Source of the DNA: Nocardioides sp. J54
GTDB taxonomy: Bacteria > Actinomycetota > Actinomycetes > Propionibacteriales > Nocardioidaceae
DNA length: 49,707 bases
NCBI RefSeq assembly: GCF_000519005.1
Contig: NZ_JAER01000032.1
Location: forward strand, 1-49,707
Direction of reading: 5' to 3'
How positions within the stretch are numbered: position 1 is the first letter of the stretch; every line of letters begins with the position of its first letter. The translations under genes were made by a program, and so were the position numbers. Below are positions 8,024 through 17,183 of the stretch, piece by piece. A model generated the notes under the pieces. The model saw nothing but the letters and a program-made list of their open reading frames with translations, had not been told where the DNA came from and did no database searches.

Positions 8024-8632
8024 TCAGCTGTTGGCGATCGTCACCGCGAGCCCGCACAGGTGGCCCAGGCGCGCGATCTCGGAGTCCGCGAACTCCGGCC
8101 CGCCGCGCCGGCCGATGACGACGACCTCGTTGCCGTCGAGCCGGCTGGCGGCGTACAAAGTGATCTCGTCCTCGGGCACCTCGAGCCGGGTCGGGCTCTC
8201 GATCTCGACGAAGTCGAACTCCTCCGGCGCGGCGCTGGTGCGGTGCACGACGCCCTTGGCGCGGTGCACCCGCGCGGCCCAGTCGACCCGGAAGGTCGCG
8301 GGGAGCAGGTCGACCAGCCGGTCGAACGCCTCGGCCGGCGAGGCGGTGAGCTCCTCGACCGCCTCGAGGTCCATGACCAGGTTGCCGCCGGCGGGGTAGC
8401 GACTCACCCACAGCACCTCGACGCCGTCCAGCGCGCTGCACGCCGACACCACGGAGTCGGGCATCATCCCCTGCTCGAGCTCCAGCAGCACGTCGTCGAC
8501 GGCCGTGCCGTCGTCGCGCTTCTCGACGATCTCGATCGCCTCGATGTCACCGCCCGCCATACCGATGGCCGATGCGACCCGGCCCAGCGAACCGGGGACG
8601 TCGGGCAGCAGCACGCGCAGCAGGAATGGCAT
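8024..8632 (-). CDS. ACT-domain protein (amino-acid-binding regulatory protein)
   Basis: 202 aa. Residues 1-75 form an ACT domain: MPFLLRVLLPDVPGSLGRVA is the typical first strand and helix, and GGDIEAIEIVEK the second strand. ACT domains bind amino acids and control metabolic enzymes. The C-terminal 120 residues (ending EFADSEIARLGHLCGLAVTIANS) look like a GAF-type small-molecule fold, but I am less sure of that. It has no catalytic domain, so a sensing or regulatory role is inferred. It diverges from recC, with both starts immediately downstream of TAGGGT boxes. Confidence 0.75.
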   Translation of the reverse strand: MPFLLRVLLPDVPGSLGRVASAIGMAGGDIEAIEIVEKRDDGTAVDDVLLELEQGMMPDSVVSACSALDGVEVLWVSRYPAGGNLVMDLEAVEELTASPAEAFDRLVDLLPATFRVDWAARVHRAKGVVHRTSAAPEEFDFVEIESPTRLEVPEDEITLYAASRLDGNEVVVIGRRGGPEFADSEIARLGHLCGLAVTIANS

Positions 8633-8639
8633 GGCGTCG

Positions 8640-8645
8640 ACCCTA
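8640..8645 (-). promoter_or_regulatory. -10 box of a leaderless ACT-domain gene
   Basis: TAGGGT on the minus strand, 7 bases before ATG 8632. The divergent recC gene has the same hexamer at the same distance from its start. Confidence 0.5.
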
Positions 8646-8724
8646 ACCGGAGCGGGTTTCGTGGTCGTTGCACGCCCACACGTCGGGCGTGGCAGTTCCC
8701 CGGGCATGGCTCGGACCCGCGTTC

Positions 8725-8730
8725 TAGGGT
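8725..8730 (+). promoter_or_regulatory. -10 box of the recC-recB-recD operon, probably leaderless
   Basis: TAGGGT, then seven bases (TCCCCCT), then the GTG start of recC at 8738. No Shine-Dalgarno sequence is present. Confidence 0.5.
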
Positions 8731-8737
8731 TCCCCCT

Positions 8738-11700
8738 GTGCTGACCATCCACCGCGGCCCCGGGACCGCTGCGCTCGCCGACTCGCTGGCGGCGCTGCTC
8801 GCGACCCCGCCGGCGGACCCCTTCGCCAAGGAGGTCGTGGTGGTCCCGGCGAAGGGCGTCGAGCGGTGGCTCGCGCAGCGGCTGTCCACCCGGCTCGGCG
8901 CGGGGCCGCGCGGCGGCGACGGCGTGTGCGCCGGCATCGACCTGCTCCGGCCGCGCTCGCTGGTCGCGATGCTGACCGGCACCGAGCGCACCGACCCGTG
9001 GCACCCCGACCGGCTGGCGTGGCCGGTGCTGCAGGTCGTCGACGACAGCCTCGGCGAGGCCTGGGCGCAGCCGCTGGCCAGGCACCTCGGCGCCGACCGG
9101 CCGGAGGAGGTCGAGCGCGAGCTGCGCCGGGCCCGGCGCTACTCGCTGGCTCGGCGCCTGGCCGGCCTGTTCGCGTCGTACGCCGTCCAGCGGCCGACGC
9201 TGCTCACCGACTGGACCGCGGGCCGCACCGACGGCCTGCCCGCCGACCTCGCGTGGCAGCCGGAGCTGTGGCGCCGGGTCGTGGCGCTGGTGGACGCCCC
9301 GACGCCGGACGTGCGCCACGCCGAGACCTGCGCGGCGCTGCGTGAGCGCCCCGACGCGTTCCCGCTGCCGGCCCGGCTCAGCCTGTTCGGCCACACCCGC
9401 CTGCCGGCCACCGAGGTGGAGCTGGTCGGCGCGCTCGCCGAGCACCGCGACGTGCACCTGTTCCTGCCGCAGGTGTCGTCGTCGCTGTGGGAGGGCCTGG
9501 CCCCGGCCGTCGCCGAGGGCCCGGTGCAGCGAGCTGACGACACCTCCGCGCAGGTGGTCCGGCACCCGCTGCTCGCCACGCTGGGCCGCGACGCCCGCGA
9601 GGTGCAGCGCCAGCTCGCCGTCCTCGCCCCGCTCTCCCCCGCCGAGGAGGTCGCCGACGCGCCCGCGCCGGGCGACCACCTGCTCGGCTGGCTGCAGGCC
9701 GACCTGCGCGCCGACCGCGACCTCGGCACCACGTCGGCCGACCGTGCCGCCCGCGCGCTGCGCCCCGACGACCGCTCGGTGCAGGTGCACGCCTGCCACG
9801 GCGCGCTGCGCCAGGTCGAGGTGCTGCGCGACGCCCTGCTCGCGCTGCTCGCCGACGACCCGACCCTCGAGCCGCGCGACATCATCGTGATGTGCCCCGA
9901 CGTGGAGGCGTTCGCGCCACTCATCCACGCGGTGTTCGGCGCCGTGCCCGACGAGCACCCGGCGCGCCAGCTGCGCGTGTCGATGGCCGACCGCGGCCTC
10001 GCCAGCACCAACGCCCTCCTCGCGCTCGCCGCCGACCTCGTCGGGCTCGTCGAGGGCCGGGCACGGGCCACCGACGTGCTCGACCTGCTCGGCTCCGCGC
10101 CGGTGCGCCGCCGGTTCCGGTTCACCGACGACGAGCTCGAGACGGTCACCCGCTGGGTGGTCAGCTCCGGCGTCCGCTGGGGCCTCGACGAGGAGCACCG
10201 CGCCCACCACGGGCTGCCGCTGCACGACAACACCTGGCGGTTCGGCCTCGAACGGATCCTCGCCGGCGTCGTGATGCCCGAGGAGCAGGTGCTGCTCGGG
10301 CGCGCGCTGCCGCTCGACGACGTCGGGTCGTCGGACCTCGAGCTCGCCGGCCGGTTCGCCGAGGTGATGGCCCGGCTCGACGACGCCGTGAAGGCGCTGG
10401 GCGCCGCGAGCACCCCCGCCGAGTGGAGCGAGGCGCTGCTCACCCACGTCACCCGGCTCACCGCGACGTCGTACGACGACCAGTGGCAGGCGGCCCAGCT
10501 CGCGCACGAGCTCACCGGCCTGGCCGCCGCCTCCACCGCGACCCGGGTGGGCGTCGCCGACGTCCGCCGGCTGCTCGAGGACCGGGTCGCGCCGCGGCCG
10601 ACCCGCGCGAGCTTCCGCACCGGCGCGCTCACCGTCTCCACGCTGGTGCCGATGCGCTCGGTGCCGCACCGGGTGGTGTGCCTGCTCGGGATGGACGCCG
10701 ACGCGTTCCCCCGCTCGATGACGGTCGACGGCGACGACGCGCTGGCCCGCGACCCGCGCACGGGCGAGCGCGACCTGCGCGCCGAGGACCGGCAGCTGCT
10801 GCTCGACGCGGTGATGTCGGCCCGCGACGCGCTCGTCATCACCTACGCCGGGATGTCCGAGCACTCGGGCCAGGACCGACCGCCGGCGATCCCGGTCGGC
10901 GAGCTGCTCGACGCCCTCGACCTGACCGCCGCCGAGCCGGTCCGTGCGCACGTGCTGGTCCGCCAGCCGCTGCAGCCGCACGACGAGCGCCTGCTGCAGG
11001 CCTCGGCCCCGCGCACCTTCGACCCGGTCGCGCTGCGGGCGGCGACGGCCGCCCGGGCGCCCGGACCCACGCCCGCCTTCCTCTCCGCGCCGGTGTCGCC
11101 GCCGGACCCCGACCTCACCCTCGAGGACCTGCGCCGCTTCCTGGCCAACCCCGCCCGGGCGCTGCTCGACCACCTCGACGTCGCCCTGCCGTACGACGTG
11201 GACCCGCCCGCCAACGACATCCCGATCTCGCCGAACGGGCTCGAGAAGTGGGCCGTCGGCGGCCGGATCGTCGCGGCCCTGCTCGACGACCGCCCCGCGG
11301 AGGCGATCGCGGCGGCCGAGCGGCACCGCGGCGCCCTGCCGCCGGGCGAGCTCGGCGCAGCGGCGCTGCGCGAGATCGGCAAGGCCGCCGAGGACGTCGT
11401 CGGCCGCGCCCGCAACCTCCGGGTCGGCGAACCCGTGACGACCGACGTGACCCTCGACCTCGGTGACGGCCGGCAGCTCACCGGGCGGGTCGGCGACCTG
11501 CACGGGTCGACGGTCGTGCACGTCACCTACTCCAGCCTCGGCGCCCGGCACGCCCTCGAGCTGTGGCTCGACGTGCTGGCCGTCCAGGCCATGCGCCCCG
11601 ACCTCCAGGTCTCCGGCTGCGTGGTCGCGAAGAACCGGGTCGGCAAGGTCCTCCCGGTCGCCCCCGACCTCGCCCGCTCGACGCTGGCGGCGTGGGCACG

Positions 11701-11965
11701 GCTGCGCCACGACGGCCTCCAGCAGCTGTGCCACCTGCCGCTGACGACCGGCCGGGCCTGGGCGCTCGGTCGCGGCCACCGGGCGGCGGCGTGGAAGAAC
11801 GCGATGCGCGCATGGCAGTGGGACAGGTTCCGCCCCGAGCGCGACGACGCGGCGTGGACGCACTTCCTCGGGCCCGGCGCGGGCATGGACCGACTCACCG
11901 ACCTCGCCCGGATCGCCGAGCACGCCTGGGGTGACCTGGTCGCCCACGAGAAGGGGTGGAGCTGA
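8738..11965 (+). CDS. recC: Exodeoxyribonuclease V subunit gamma (RecC)
   Basis: 1075 aa. The start MLTIHRGPGTAALADSLAALLATPPADPFAKEVVVVPAKGVERWLAQRLS is the characteristic RecC opening. Later landmarks are VQVHACHGALRQVEVLRDALLALLADDPTLEPRDIIVMCPDVEAFAPLIHAVFG and TVSTLVPMRSVPHRVVCLLGMDADAFPR. RecC is a helicase-like protein without ATPase residues; in RecBCD it splits the duplex and reads Chi. GTG 8738 is chosen because family homology begins at once and a -10 box lies seven bases upstream. Its stop overlaps the recB start by one base (TGATG). Most actinobacteria use AdnAB for end resection, so a complete RecCBD operon is a less common arrangement. Confidence 0.95.
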   Translation: MLTIHRGPGTAALADSLAALLATPPADPFAKEVVVVPAKGVERWLAQRLSTRLGAGPRGGDGVCAGIDLLRPRSLVAMLTGTERTDPWHPDRLAWPVLQVVDDSLGEAWAQPLARHLGADRPEEVERELRRARRYSLARRLAGLFASYAVQRPTLLTDWTAGRTDGLPADLAWQPELWRRVVALVDAPTPDVRHAETCAALRERPDAFPLPARLSLFGHTRLPATEVELVGALAEHRDVHLFLPQVSSSLWEGLAPAVAEGPVQRADDTSAQVVRHPLLATLGRDAREVQRQLAVLAPLSPAEEVADAPAPGDHLLGWLQADLRADRDLGTTSADRAARALRPDDRSVQVHACHGALRQVEVLRDALLALLADDPTLEPRDIIVMCPDVEAFAPLIHAVFGAVPDEHPARQLRVSMADRGLASTNALLALAADLVGLVEGRARATDVLDLLGSAPVRRRFRFTDDELETVTRWVVSSGVRWGLDEEHRAHHGLPLHDNTWRFGLERILAGVVMPEEQVLLGRALPLDDVGSSDLELAGRFAEVMARLDDAVKALGAASTPAEWSEALLTHVTRLTATSYDDQWQAAQLAHELTGLAAASTATRVGVADVRRLLEDRVAPRPTRASFRTGALTVSTLVPMRSVPHRVVCLLGMDADAFPRSMTVDGDDALARDPRTGERDLRAEDRQLLLDAVMSARDALVITYAGMSEHSGQDRPPAIPVGELLDALDLTAAEPVRAHVLVRQPLQPHDERLLQASAPRTFDPVALRAATAARAPGPTPAFLSAPVSPPDPDLTLEDLRRFLANPARALLDHLDVALPYDVDPPANDIPISPNGLEKWAVGGRIVAALLDDRPAEAIAAAERHRGALPPGELGAAALREIGKAAEDVVGRARNLRVGEPVTTDVTLDLGDGRQLTGRVGDLHGSTVVHVTYSSLGARHALELWLDVLAVQAMRPDLQVSGCVVAKNRVGKVLPVAPDLARSTLAAWARLRHDGLQQLCHLPLTTGRAWALGRGHRAAAWKNAMRAWQWDRFRPERDDAAWTHFLGPGAGMDRLTDLARIAEHAWGDLVAHEKGWS

Positions 11966-14900
11966 TGAGCAACCCGGCCGACCCGACGCCGTTCGACATC
12001 ACCGCGGGCCTTCCCGGGGTCGGCCCCGACGGCCTCGTCCCGACCACCACGCTGCTGGAGGCGAGCGCGGGCACCGGCAAGACGTGGACCATCGCCGCCC
12101 TGGTGGCGCGCTACGTCGCCGAGGGCCACGCCACGATCGACCAGGTGCTGGCGGTGACCTTCACCAACGCGGCGACCAGCGAGCTGCGCGACCGGGTGCG
12201 CAGGCGGCTCGCCGAGGTGGCGGCGCGGATCGACGACACCCTCGCCGGCCACCCGCCGACGACGCCGGACACGCTGATGGCGCACCTGGTCGACGCGCCG
12301 CCGGAGGAGCTGCTCGCCCGCCGCGACCGGCTGCGCGCGGCGCTGGCGACCTTCGACACCTCGACGATCGTCACCATCCACCAGTTCTGCCAGCTCGTGC
12401 TCCGCGGGCTCGGCATCGCCGGCGACACCGACCCCCGCGCGACCCTCGTCGAGGACCTCACCGACCTGCGCCGCGAGGTCGTCGACGACGTCTGGCTCGG
12501 AAGCTGGGCCGGCGACGACCGGCTGTCGCACGAGGACGCCGGCACCATCGCCCGCGCGATCGTCAGCAACCCCGGCGCCCGGCTCGCCCCCGTCGACCCG
12601 GAGGAGGGCTCCGTCGACGACGCCCGGGTCTCCTTCGCCCGCCAGGTCGCCCGCGAGTTCGACCACCGCAAGCGCCGGCTCGGCGTGCTGTCGTTCGACG
12701 ACCTGCTGGTGCAGCTGCGCGACGTGCTCCTCGACCCGACCTCGGTCGCCGGCGCGCGGATGCGCGACCGGTGGCGCATCGTCCTCATCGACGAGTTCCA
12801 GGACACCGACCCGGTGCAGTGGCAGGTCTTCGAGAAGGCCTTCCACCGGCACGGGGTGCTGGTGCTGATCGGCGACCCCAAGCAGGCGATCTACGCGTTC
12901 CGCGGCGGTGACGTGTTCACCTACCTCAGGGCCGCCGACGTCGCCGACACCCGGCAGACGCTGACCACCAACCAGCGCAGCGACCACGACCTGGTGGCGT
13001 CGGTGCACACGATCCTCAACCACGCCCGGCTGGGCGACCCGCTCATCGCGGTCCACCCGATCGAGGCGGCCCGCTCCGCCGACGACGACCGCGTGCGCGG
13101 CCTGCCCGGTGCGTCCTTCCAGCTGCGCGCGCTGCTCCGCGCCGACCTCGGTGTCGGGCCGGACGAGCTGGCGAGGGTCGACGTCGTGCGCCCCCGGATC
13201 GCGCAGGACGTCGCGCTCCAGGTGCGCACCTACCTCGGCGCCGGGGCCGAGGTCTGGGACGGCGAGGAGTGCCGCTGGGTGCCGCTGACCGCCGGTCACG
13301 TCGCCGTCCTCGCCCACGCCCGCCGCGACCTCGAGCTCGTGCAGGACGCCCTGCGCAAGGTCGGCGTACCGGCCGTCATCACCGGCGGGCAGAGCGTCTT
13401 CGCCACCGAGGCGGGGCGGCACTGGCGCGCGCTGCTGGAGGCGATGGCGCAGCCGCACCGCACCCGCCTGGCCCGGGCCGCGGCGATCACGGCGTTCTTC
13501 GGGCTGACCGGCACCGACCTCGACGCCGGTGGTGACGACCTCACCGACCAGCTCTCCGACCGGCTGCGCGAGCTGGCTGCGGTCTTCACCTCCCGCGGCG
13601 TGGCCGCCGTGTTCGAGGCGCTCGTCACCGACGGACTCTCCGCGCGGGTGCTCGGCGCGGTCGGCGGCGAGCGCGACCTGACCGACCTGCGCCACCTCGC
13701 CGAGCTCCTCCACTCGGCCGCGACCCGCGAGAACCTCGGCCTGTCCGGCCTGCTCGCGTGGTTCCTCGAGCGGCAGCGCGACGCCAACGACGCGACCTCC
13801 GAGCGGACCCGGCGCATCGACTCCGACGCGCACGCCGTGCAGCTGGTGACGATCCACGGCAGCAAGGGCCTGGAGTACCCCGTCGTGCTCGCGCCCTTCC
13901 TCTCCGACCGCTACGTCAACGACAAGCTGCCGCCGACGCTGATCTACCACGACGACGACCGCGAGCGGGTCCTCGACATCGGCGCCCCGGGCGAGCGCAC
14001 CAGGGCGATGGTCGCGCGGCACCGGTCCGAGGACGCCGGCGAGTCGCTGCGGATGCTGTACGTCGCCCTCACCCGCGCCCGGTCCCGCCTCGTCGTGTGG
14101 TGGGCGGCCGGCAACAACGTCCGCTGCTCCGCCCTCCACCGGGTGCTGCTCGGTCGCACGCCCGACGGGCCCGACGTCCCCGACCTGGTCGACCCGCCCG
14201 CCGACGAGGTCGTCGTGCAGTGGTTCCGCCGCTGGGGGGACCCCGAGATCGGTGGACCCGCCCTGGCCCGGGCGGAGCCGGTCGAGCCCCCGCCGCTGCC
14301 CGCCGGTGACGACCCGACGGAGCTCGCCACCCGCACCTTCGACCGCCAGGTCGACCAGCTGTGGCGGCGCACCTCGTACTCCGCCCTCGCGGCGGCCGGC
14401 GAGGCCGAGCAGCCCGCGGTCGGCAGCGAGCCGGAGGTCGTCGAGAAGGACGACGAGCCCGAGCTGGTCGCGCCCGCGGCCGGTGCGACCGAGGAGGCGG
14501 GGGAGGTCGCCGACGGGCTGGACGTGCCGTCCCCGCTCGCCGGCTTCGCGGCCGGGGCCCGGTTCGGCTCGCTGGTGCACGCCGTGCTCGAGCACGCCGA
14601 CCCCGACGCCCCCGACTGGGAGGCCGAGCTGCTCCGGCACGTGCGCGAGCAGCTCGTCGAGTGGCCCGTCGACCTCGCCCCCGAGGCGCTCGCCGCTGCA
14701 CTGGTGGAGGTCTGCGACTCGCCCCTCGGTCCGCTGCTGCCCGGCCGCACGCTGCGCGGCGTTCCGCTGCGCGACCGGCTGCGCGAGCTCGACTTCGAGC
14801 TGCCGATGGGCGGCGGCGACGAGCCCGTCCCCGACCTGCGCCGGCTGGGCGAGATCGCCACCCTGCTGCGCCGCCACCTGCCGGCCGACGACCCGCTCCT

Positions 14901-15369
14901 CCCCTACGCCGGCGCGCTCGACGACCCGGCGCTCGGCGACCAGGTGCTGCGCGGCTTCCTCACCGGCTCGGTCGATGTCGTCTTCCGCGTGGCCGGCGAC
15001 GACGGCGAGGAGCGCTTCGTCATCTGCGACTACAAGACCAACCGGCTCGGCGACGCGGACGCACCGATCACCGCGGCCGCCTACGCACCCGACCGGCTGG
15101 CCGCGGCGATGGGGCACTCGTCGTACCCCCTCCAGGCGCTGCTCTACGCCGTCGTGCTGCACCGCTTCCTGCGCTGGCGGGTCCCCGGCTACGACCCCGA
15201 GCGCCACCTCGGCGGCGTCGTCTACCTCTACCTGCGCGGGATGTGCGGGCCGGAGACCCCGCTGGTCGGCGACGACCCCTGCGGGGTGTTCTCGTGGCGC
15301 CCGCCCGCCGCGCTGGTCGTCGAGCTGTCCGACCTGCTCGACGGCGCACCCGTGGGAGGCCTGGCATGA
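11965..15369 (+). CDS. recB: Exodeoxyribonuclease V subunit beta (RecB), helicase-nuclease
   Basis: 1134 aa. UvrD-type superfamily 1 helicase: Walker A EASAGTGKT (residues 32-40), Q-motif-like TTTLLEASAG, motif II IDEFQDTDPVQW (about 275), motif III IGDPKQAIYAFRGGD, and motifs V/VI TIHGSKGLEYPVV and LRMLYVALTRARSRLVVWW. The C-terminal RecB nuclease has its His in FGSLVHAVLEH, Asp in SVDVVFR and the catalytic DYK (about 1022-1024) in ICDYKTNRLG. All nuclease residues are present, so the enzyme should be active. It makes 3' single-stranded tails for RecA at double-strand breaks. ATG 11965 overlaps the recC stop; an in-frame GTG at 11956 is less likely. Confidence 0.97.
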   Translation: MSNPADPTPFDITAGLPGVGPDGLVPTTTLLEASAGTGKTWTIAALVARYVAEGHATIDQVLAVTFTNAATSELRDRVRRRLAEVAARIDDTLAGHPPTTPDTLMAHLVDAPPEELLARRDRLRAALATFDTSTIVTIHQFCQLVLRGLGIAGDTDPRATLVEDLTDLRREVVDDVWLGSWAGDDRLSHEDAGTIARAIVSNPGARLAPVDPEEGSVDDARVSFARQVAREFDHRKRRLGVLSFDDLLVQLRDVLLDPTSVAGARMRDRWRIVLIDEFQDTDPVQWQVFEKAFHRHGVLVLIGDPKQAIYAFRGGDVFTYLRAADVADTRQTLTTNQRSDHDLVASVHTILNHARLGDPLIAVHPIEAARSADDDRVRGLPGASFQLRALLRADLGVGPDELARVDVVRPRIAQDVALQVRTYLGAGAEVWDGEECRWVPLTAGHVAVLAHARRDLELVQDALRKVGVPAVITGGQSVFATEAGRHWRALLEAMAQPHRTRLARAAAITAFFGLTGTDLDAGGDDLTDQLSDRLRELAAVFTSRGVAAVFEALVTDGLSARVLGAVGGERDLTDLRHLAELLHSAATRENLGLSGLLAWFLERQRDANDATSERTRRIDSDAHAVQLVTIHGSKGLEYPVVLAPFLSDRYVNDKLPPTLIYHDDDRERVLDIGAPGERTRAMVARHRSEDAGESLRMLYVALTRARSRLVVWWAAGNNVRCSALHRVLLGRTPDGPDVPDLVDPPADEVVVQWFRRWGDPEIGGPALARAEPVEPPPLPAGDDPTELATRTFDRQVDQLWRRTSYSALAAAGEAEQPAVGSEPEVVEKDDEPELVAPAAGATEEAGEVADGLDVPSPLAGFAAGARFGSLVHAVLEHADPDAPDWEAELLRHVREQLVEWPVDLAPEALAAALVEVCDSPLGPLLPGRTLRGVPLRDRLRELDFELPMGGGDEPVPDLRRLGEIATLLRRHLPADDPLLPYAGALDDPALGDQVLRGFLTGSVDVVFRVAGDDGEERFVICDYKTNRLGDADAPITAAAYAPDRLAAAMGHSSYPLQALLYAVVLHRFLRWRVPGYDPERHLGGVVYLYLRGMCGPETPLVGDDPCGVFSWRPPAALVVELSDLLDGAPVGGLA

Positions 15370-17165
15370 CCGAGCTCTTCGAGACCACCGACCTCGCCGA
15401 CCACCGCCTCCTCCAGGGGTACGACGGCCCGCTGGCCGTCCTCAACGAGGCGGGCCTGCTGACCGCGGGTGACGTGCGCACCGCCGAGGCCGTGTGCCGG
15501 CTCGGCGGCGACCTGTCGGCCGACGTGCAGCTGGCCGTCGCGCTGCTGGTCCGCGCGGCCCGGCACGGCTCGGTGTGCGTCGACCTCCGCGAGCCGGGCG
15601 AGCTGCTGCCCGAGCACCCGTGGCCGGCCCCGGACGCCTGGCTCGCGGCGGTGACCGCCAGCCCGCTGACGGGCGTGGCGCTGCAGGTGGAGAACGACCT
15701 CGTCTACCTCCACCGGTACTGGGGCGAGGAGGGCGCCGTGGTGCTGGACCTGCACGACCGGCTCGCCCGGCCCCAGCCCGCGGTCGACGAGGCCCGGCTC
15801 TCCGCCGCTCTCGATCGGCTCTTCCCCGTCGTCGCCGACCCGGCCGGTGCCGTGGCGGCCGGGGAGCCCCAACAGCAGGTCGACTGGTCGGAGCAGCGGA
15901 AGGCCGTCGAGGAGTCCGCGCGGCGCTGGACGTCGGTCATCACCGGCGGTCCCGGCACGGGCAAGACCACCACCCTCGCTCGGTTGCTCGCCGTGCTCGC
16001 CGACCAGGCCGACGGCACCCTGCGGATCGCCCTCGCGGCGCCCACCGGCAAGGCCGCCGCCCGGATGACGCAGTCACTCGCAGGCACGCTCGCGAACGAG
16101 AACGTGCCCTTCCCCGAGGAGGACCGGGAGCGGCTCCAGGGCCTGACCGCCTCGACCCTGCACCGGCTGCTCGGCTTCCGCCCCGACAACCACAGCCGGT
16201 TCCGCCACCACCGCGGCAACCGGCTCCCGCACGACGTGGTCGTCGTCGACGAGGCGTCGATGGTCTCGCTGAGCCTGATGGCCCGCCTGGTCGAGGCGAT
16301 CCGTCCGGACGCGCGGCTCGTCCTCCTCGGTGACGCCGACCAGCTCGCGTCCGTGGAGGCTGGCGCCGTGCTGCACGACGTGGTCGCCGGGTTCGCCGAC
16401 CGCGTCCCCACGCCGGTGAGCCGGCTCGAGACCTCGCACCGCTTCGGCGGCACGATCGGCCGGCTCGCCGAGGCGGTCCGCGACGGGGAGGCCGGCATCG
16501 CGACGGGGCTGCTGACCGGCACCGCGCCGGACGTCCGGCTCGTCGACCCGGCCGACGTCGACGAGGTCCGCCGACTGGTGATGCCCACCGTGACGGCGCT
16601 CCGCGCCGCAGCCGTCGCCGGCGACCACGCCGAGGTGGTCCGCCAGCTCTCCCGCCACCGCCTGCTCTGCGCGCACCGCGAGGGACCGTTCGGGGTCACG
16701 CACTGGAACGACCTCGTCGAGCAGTGGCTGCGCATCGAGGAGGGCCTGGACTGGCTGCCGGCCCGCTACCCCGGACAACCCCTGCTGCAGACCGCCAACG
16801 ACTACGGCCTGCGCCTGTGGAACGGCGACACCGGGGTCGTGCTCGGTGGCGACGAGCGGCAGGCGCTCTTCGACGACGGCGACGGCGGCCGCGTCGTGTC
16901 GCTCGCCCGCCTCTCCGACGTCGAGGTCGCCCACGCACTGACCGTGCACCGCAGCCAGGGCAGCGAGTTCGACGAGGTCACGGTGGTGCTCCCCGAGGCC
17001 GACTCGCGCCTGCTCACCCGACAGCTGCTCTACACCGCCATCACCCGTGCCCGCTCGACGGTCACCGTCGTCGGCACCCCGGAGGCAGTGGCGCACGCCA
17101 TCGAGCGCCAGGCGAGCCGTGCCTCCGGGCTGGCGGCGCGGCTGTCGGCTGACCTGCCCGGCTGA
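15366..17165 (+). CDS. recD: Exodeoxyribonuclease V subunit alpha (RecD), 5'-3' helicase
   Basis: 599 aa, close to E. coli RecD (608). Walker A GGPGTGKTTTLARLL begins near residue 194, Walker B is VVVDEASMVSLSLMARLVEAI, then LLGDADQLASVEAG. The C-terminal UvrD-like HALTVHRSQGSEFDEVTVVLP and LLYTAITRARSTVTVVG complete the SF1B helicase. The N-terminal 150 residues are the RecB-interaction domain. The ATG overlaps the recB stop by four bases (ATGA), so the three subunits are translationally coupled in the order C-B-D. It converges with the patatin gene, 18 bp away. Confidence 0.97.
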   Translation: MTELFETTDLADHRLLQGYDGPLAVLNEAGLLTAGDVRTAEAVCRLGGDLSADVQLAVALLVRAARHGSVCVDLREPGELLPEHPWPAPDAWLAAVTASPLTGVALQVENDLVYLHRYWGEEGAVVLDLHDRLARPQPAVDEARLSAALDRLFPVVADPAGAVAAGEPQQQVDWSEQRKAVEESARRWTSVITGGPGTGKTTTLARLLAVLADQADGTLRIALAAPTGKAAARMTQSLAGTLANENVPFPEEDRERLQGLTASTLHRLLGFRPDNHSRFRHHRGNRLPHDVVVVDEASMVSLSLMARLVEAIRPDARLVLLGDADQLASVEAGAVLHDVVAGFADRVPTPVSRLETSHRFGGTIGRLAEAVRDGEAGIATGLLTGTAPDVRLVDPADVDEVRRLVMPTVTALRAAAVAGDHAEVVRQLSRHRLLCAHREGPFGVTHWNDLVEQWLRIEEGLDWLPARYPGQPLLQTANDYGLRLWNGDTGVVLGGDERQALFDDGDGGRVVSLARLSDVEVAHALTVHRSQGSEFDEVTVVLPEADSRLLTRQLLYTAITRARSTVTVVGTPEAVAHAIERQASRASGLAARLSADLPG

Positions 17166-17183
17166 CCTGTCCGCCCGATCGGG

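Noticed and set aside
8024..11947. Long minus-strand open frame opposite recC
   Set aside because: Only its first 202 codons at the low-coordinate end (the ACT-domain protein) resemble a family; the rest is the antisense of recC.
11527..15207. Long minus-strand open frame opposite recB
   Set aside because: No domain and a shadow-like composition; recB on the plus strand has every helicase and nuclease motif.
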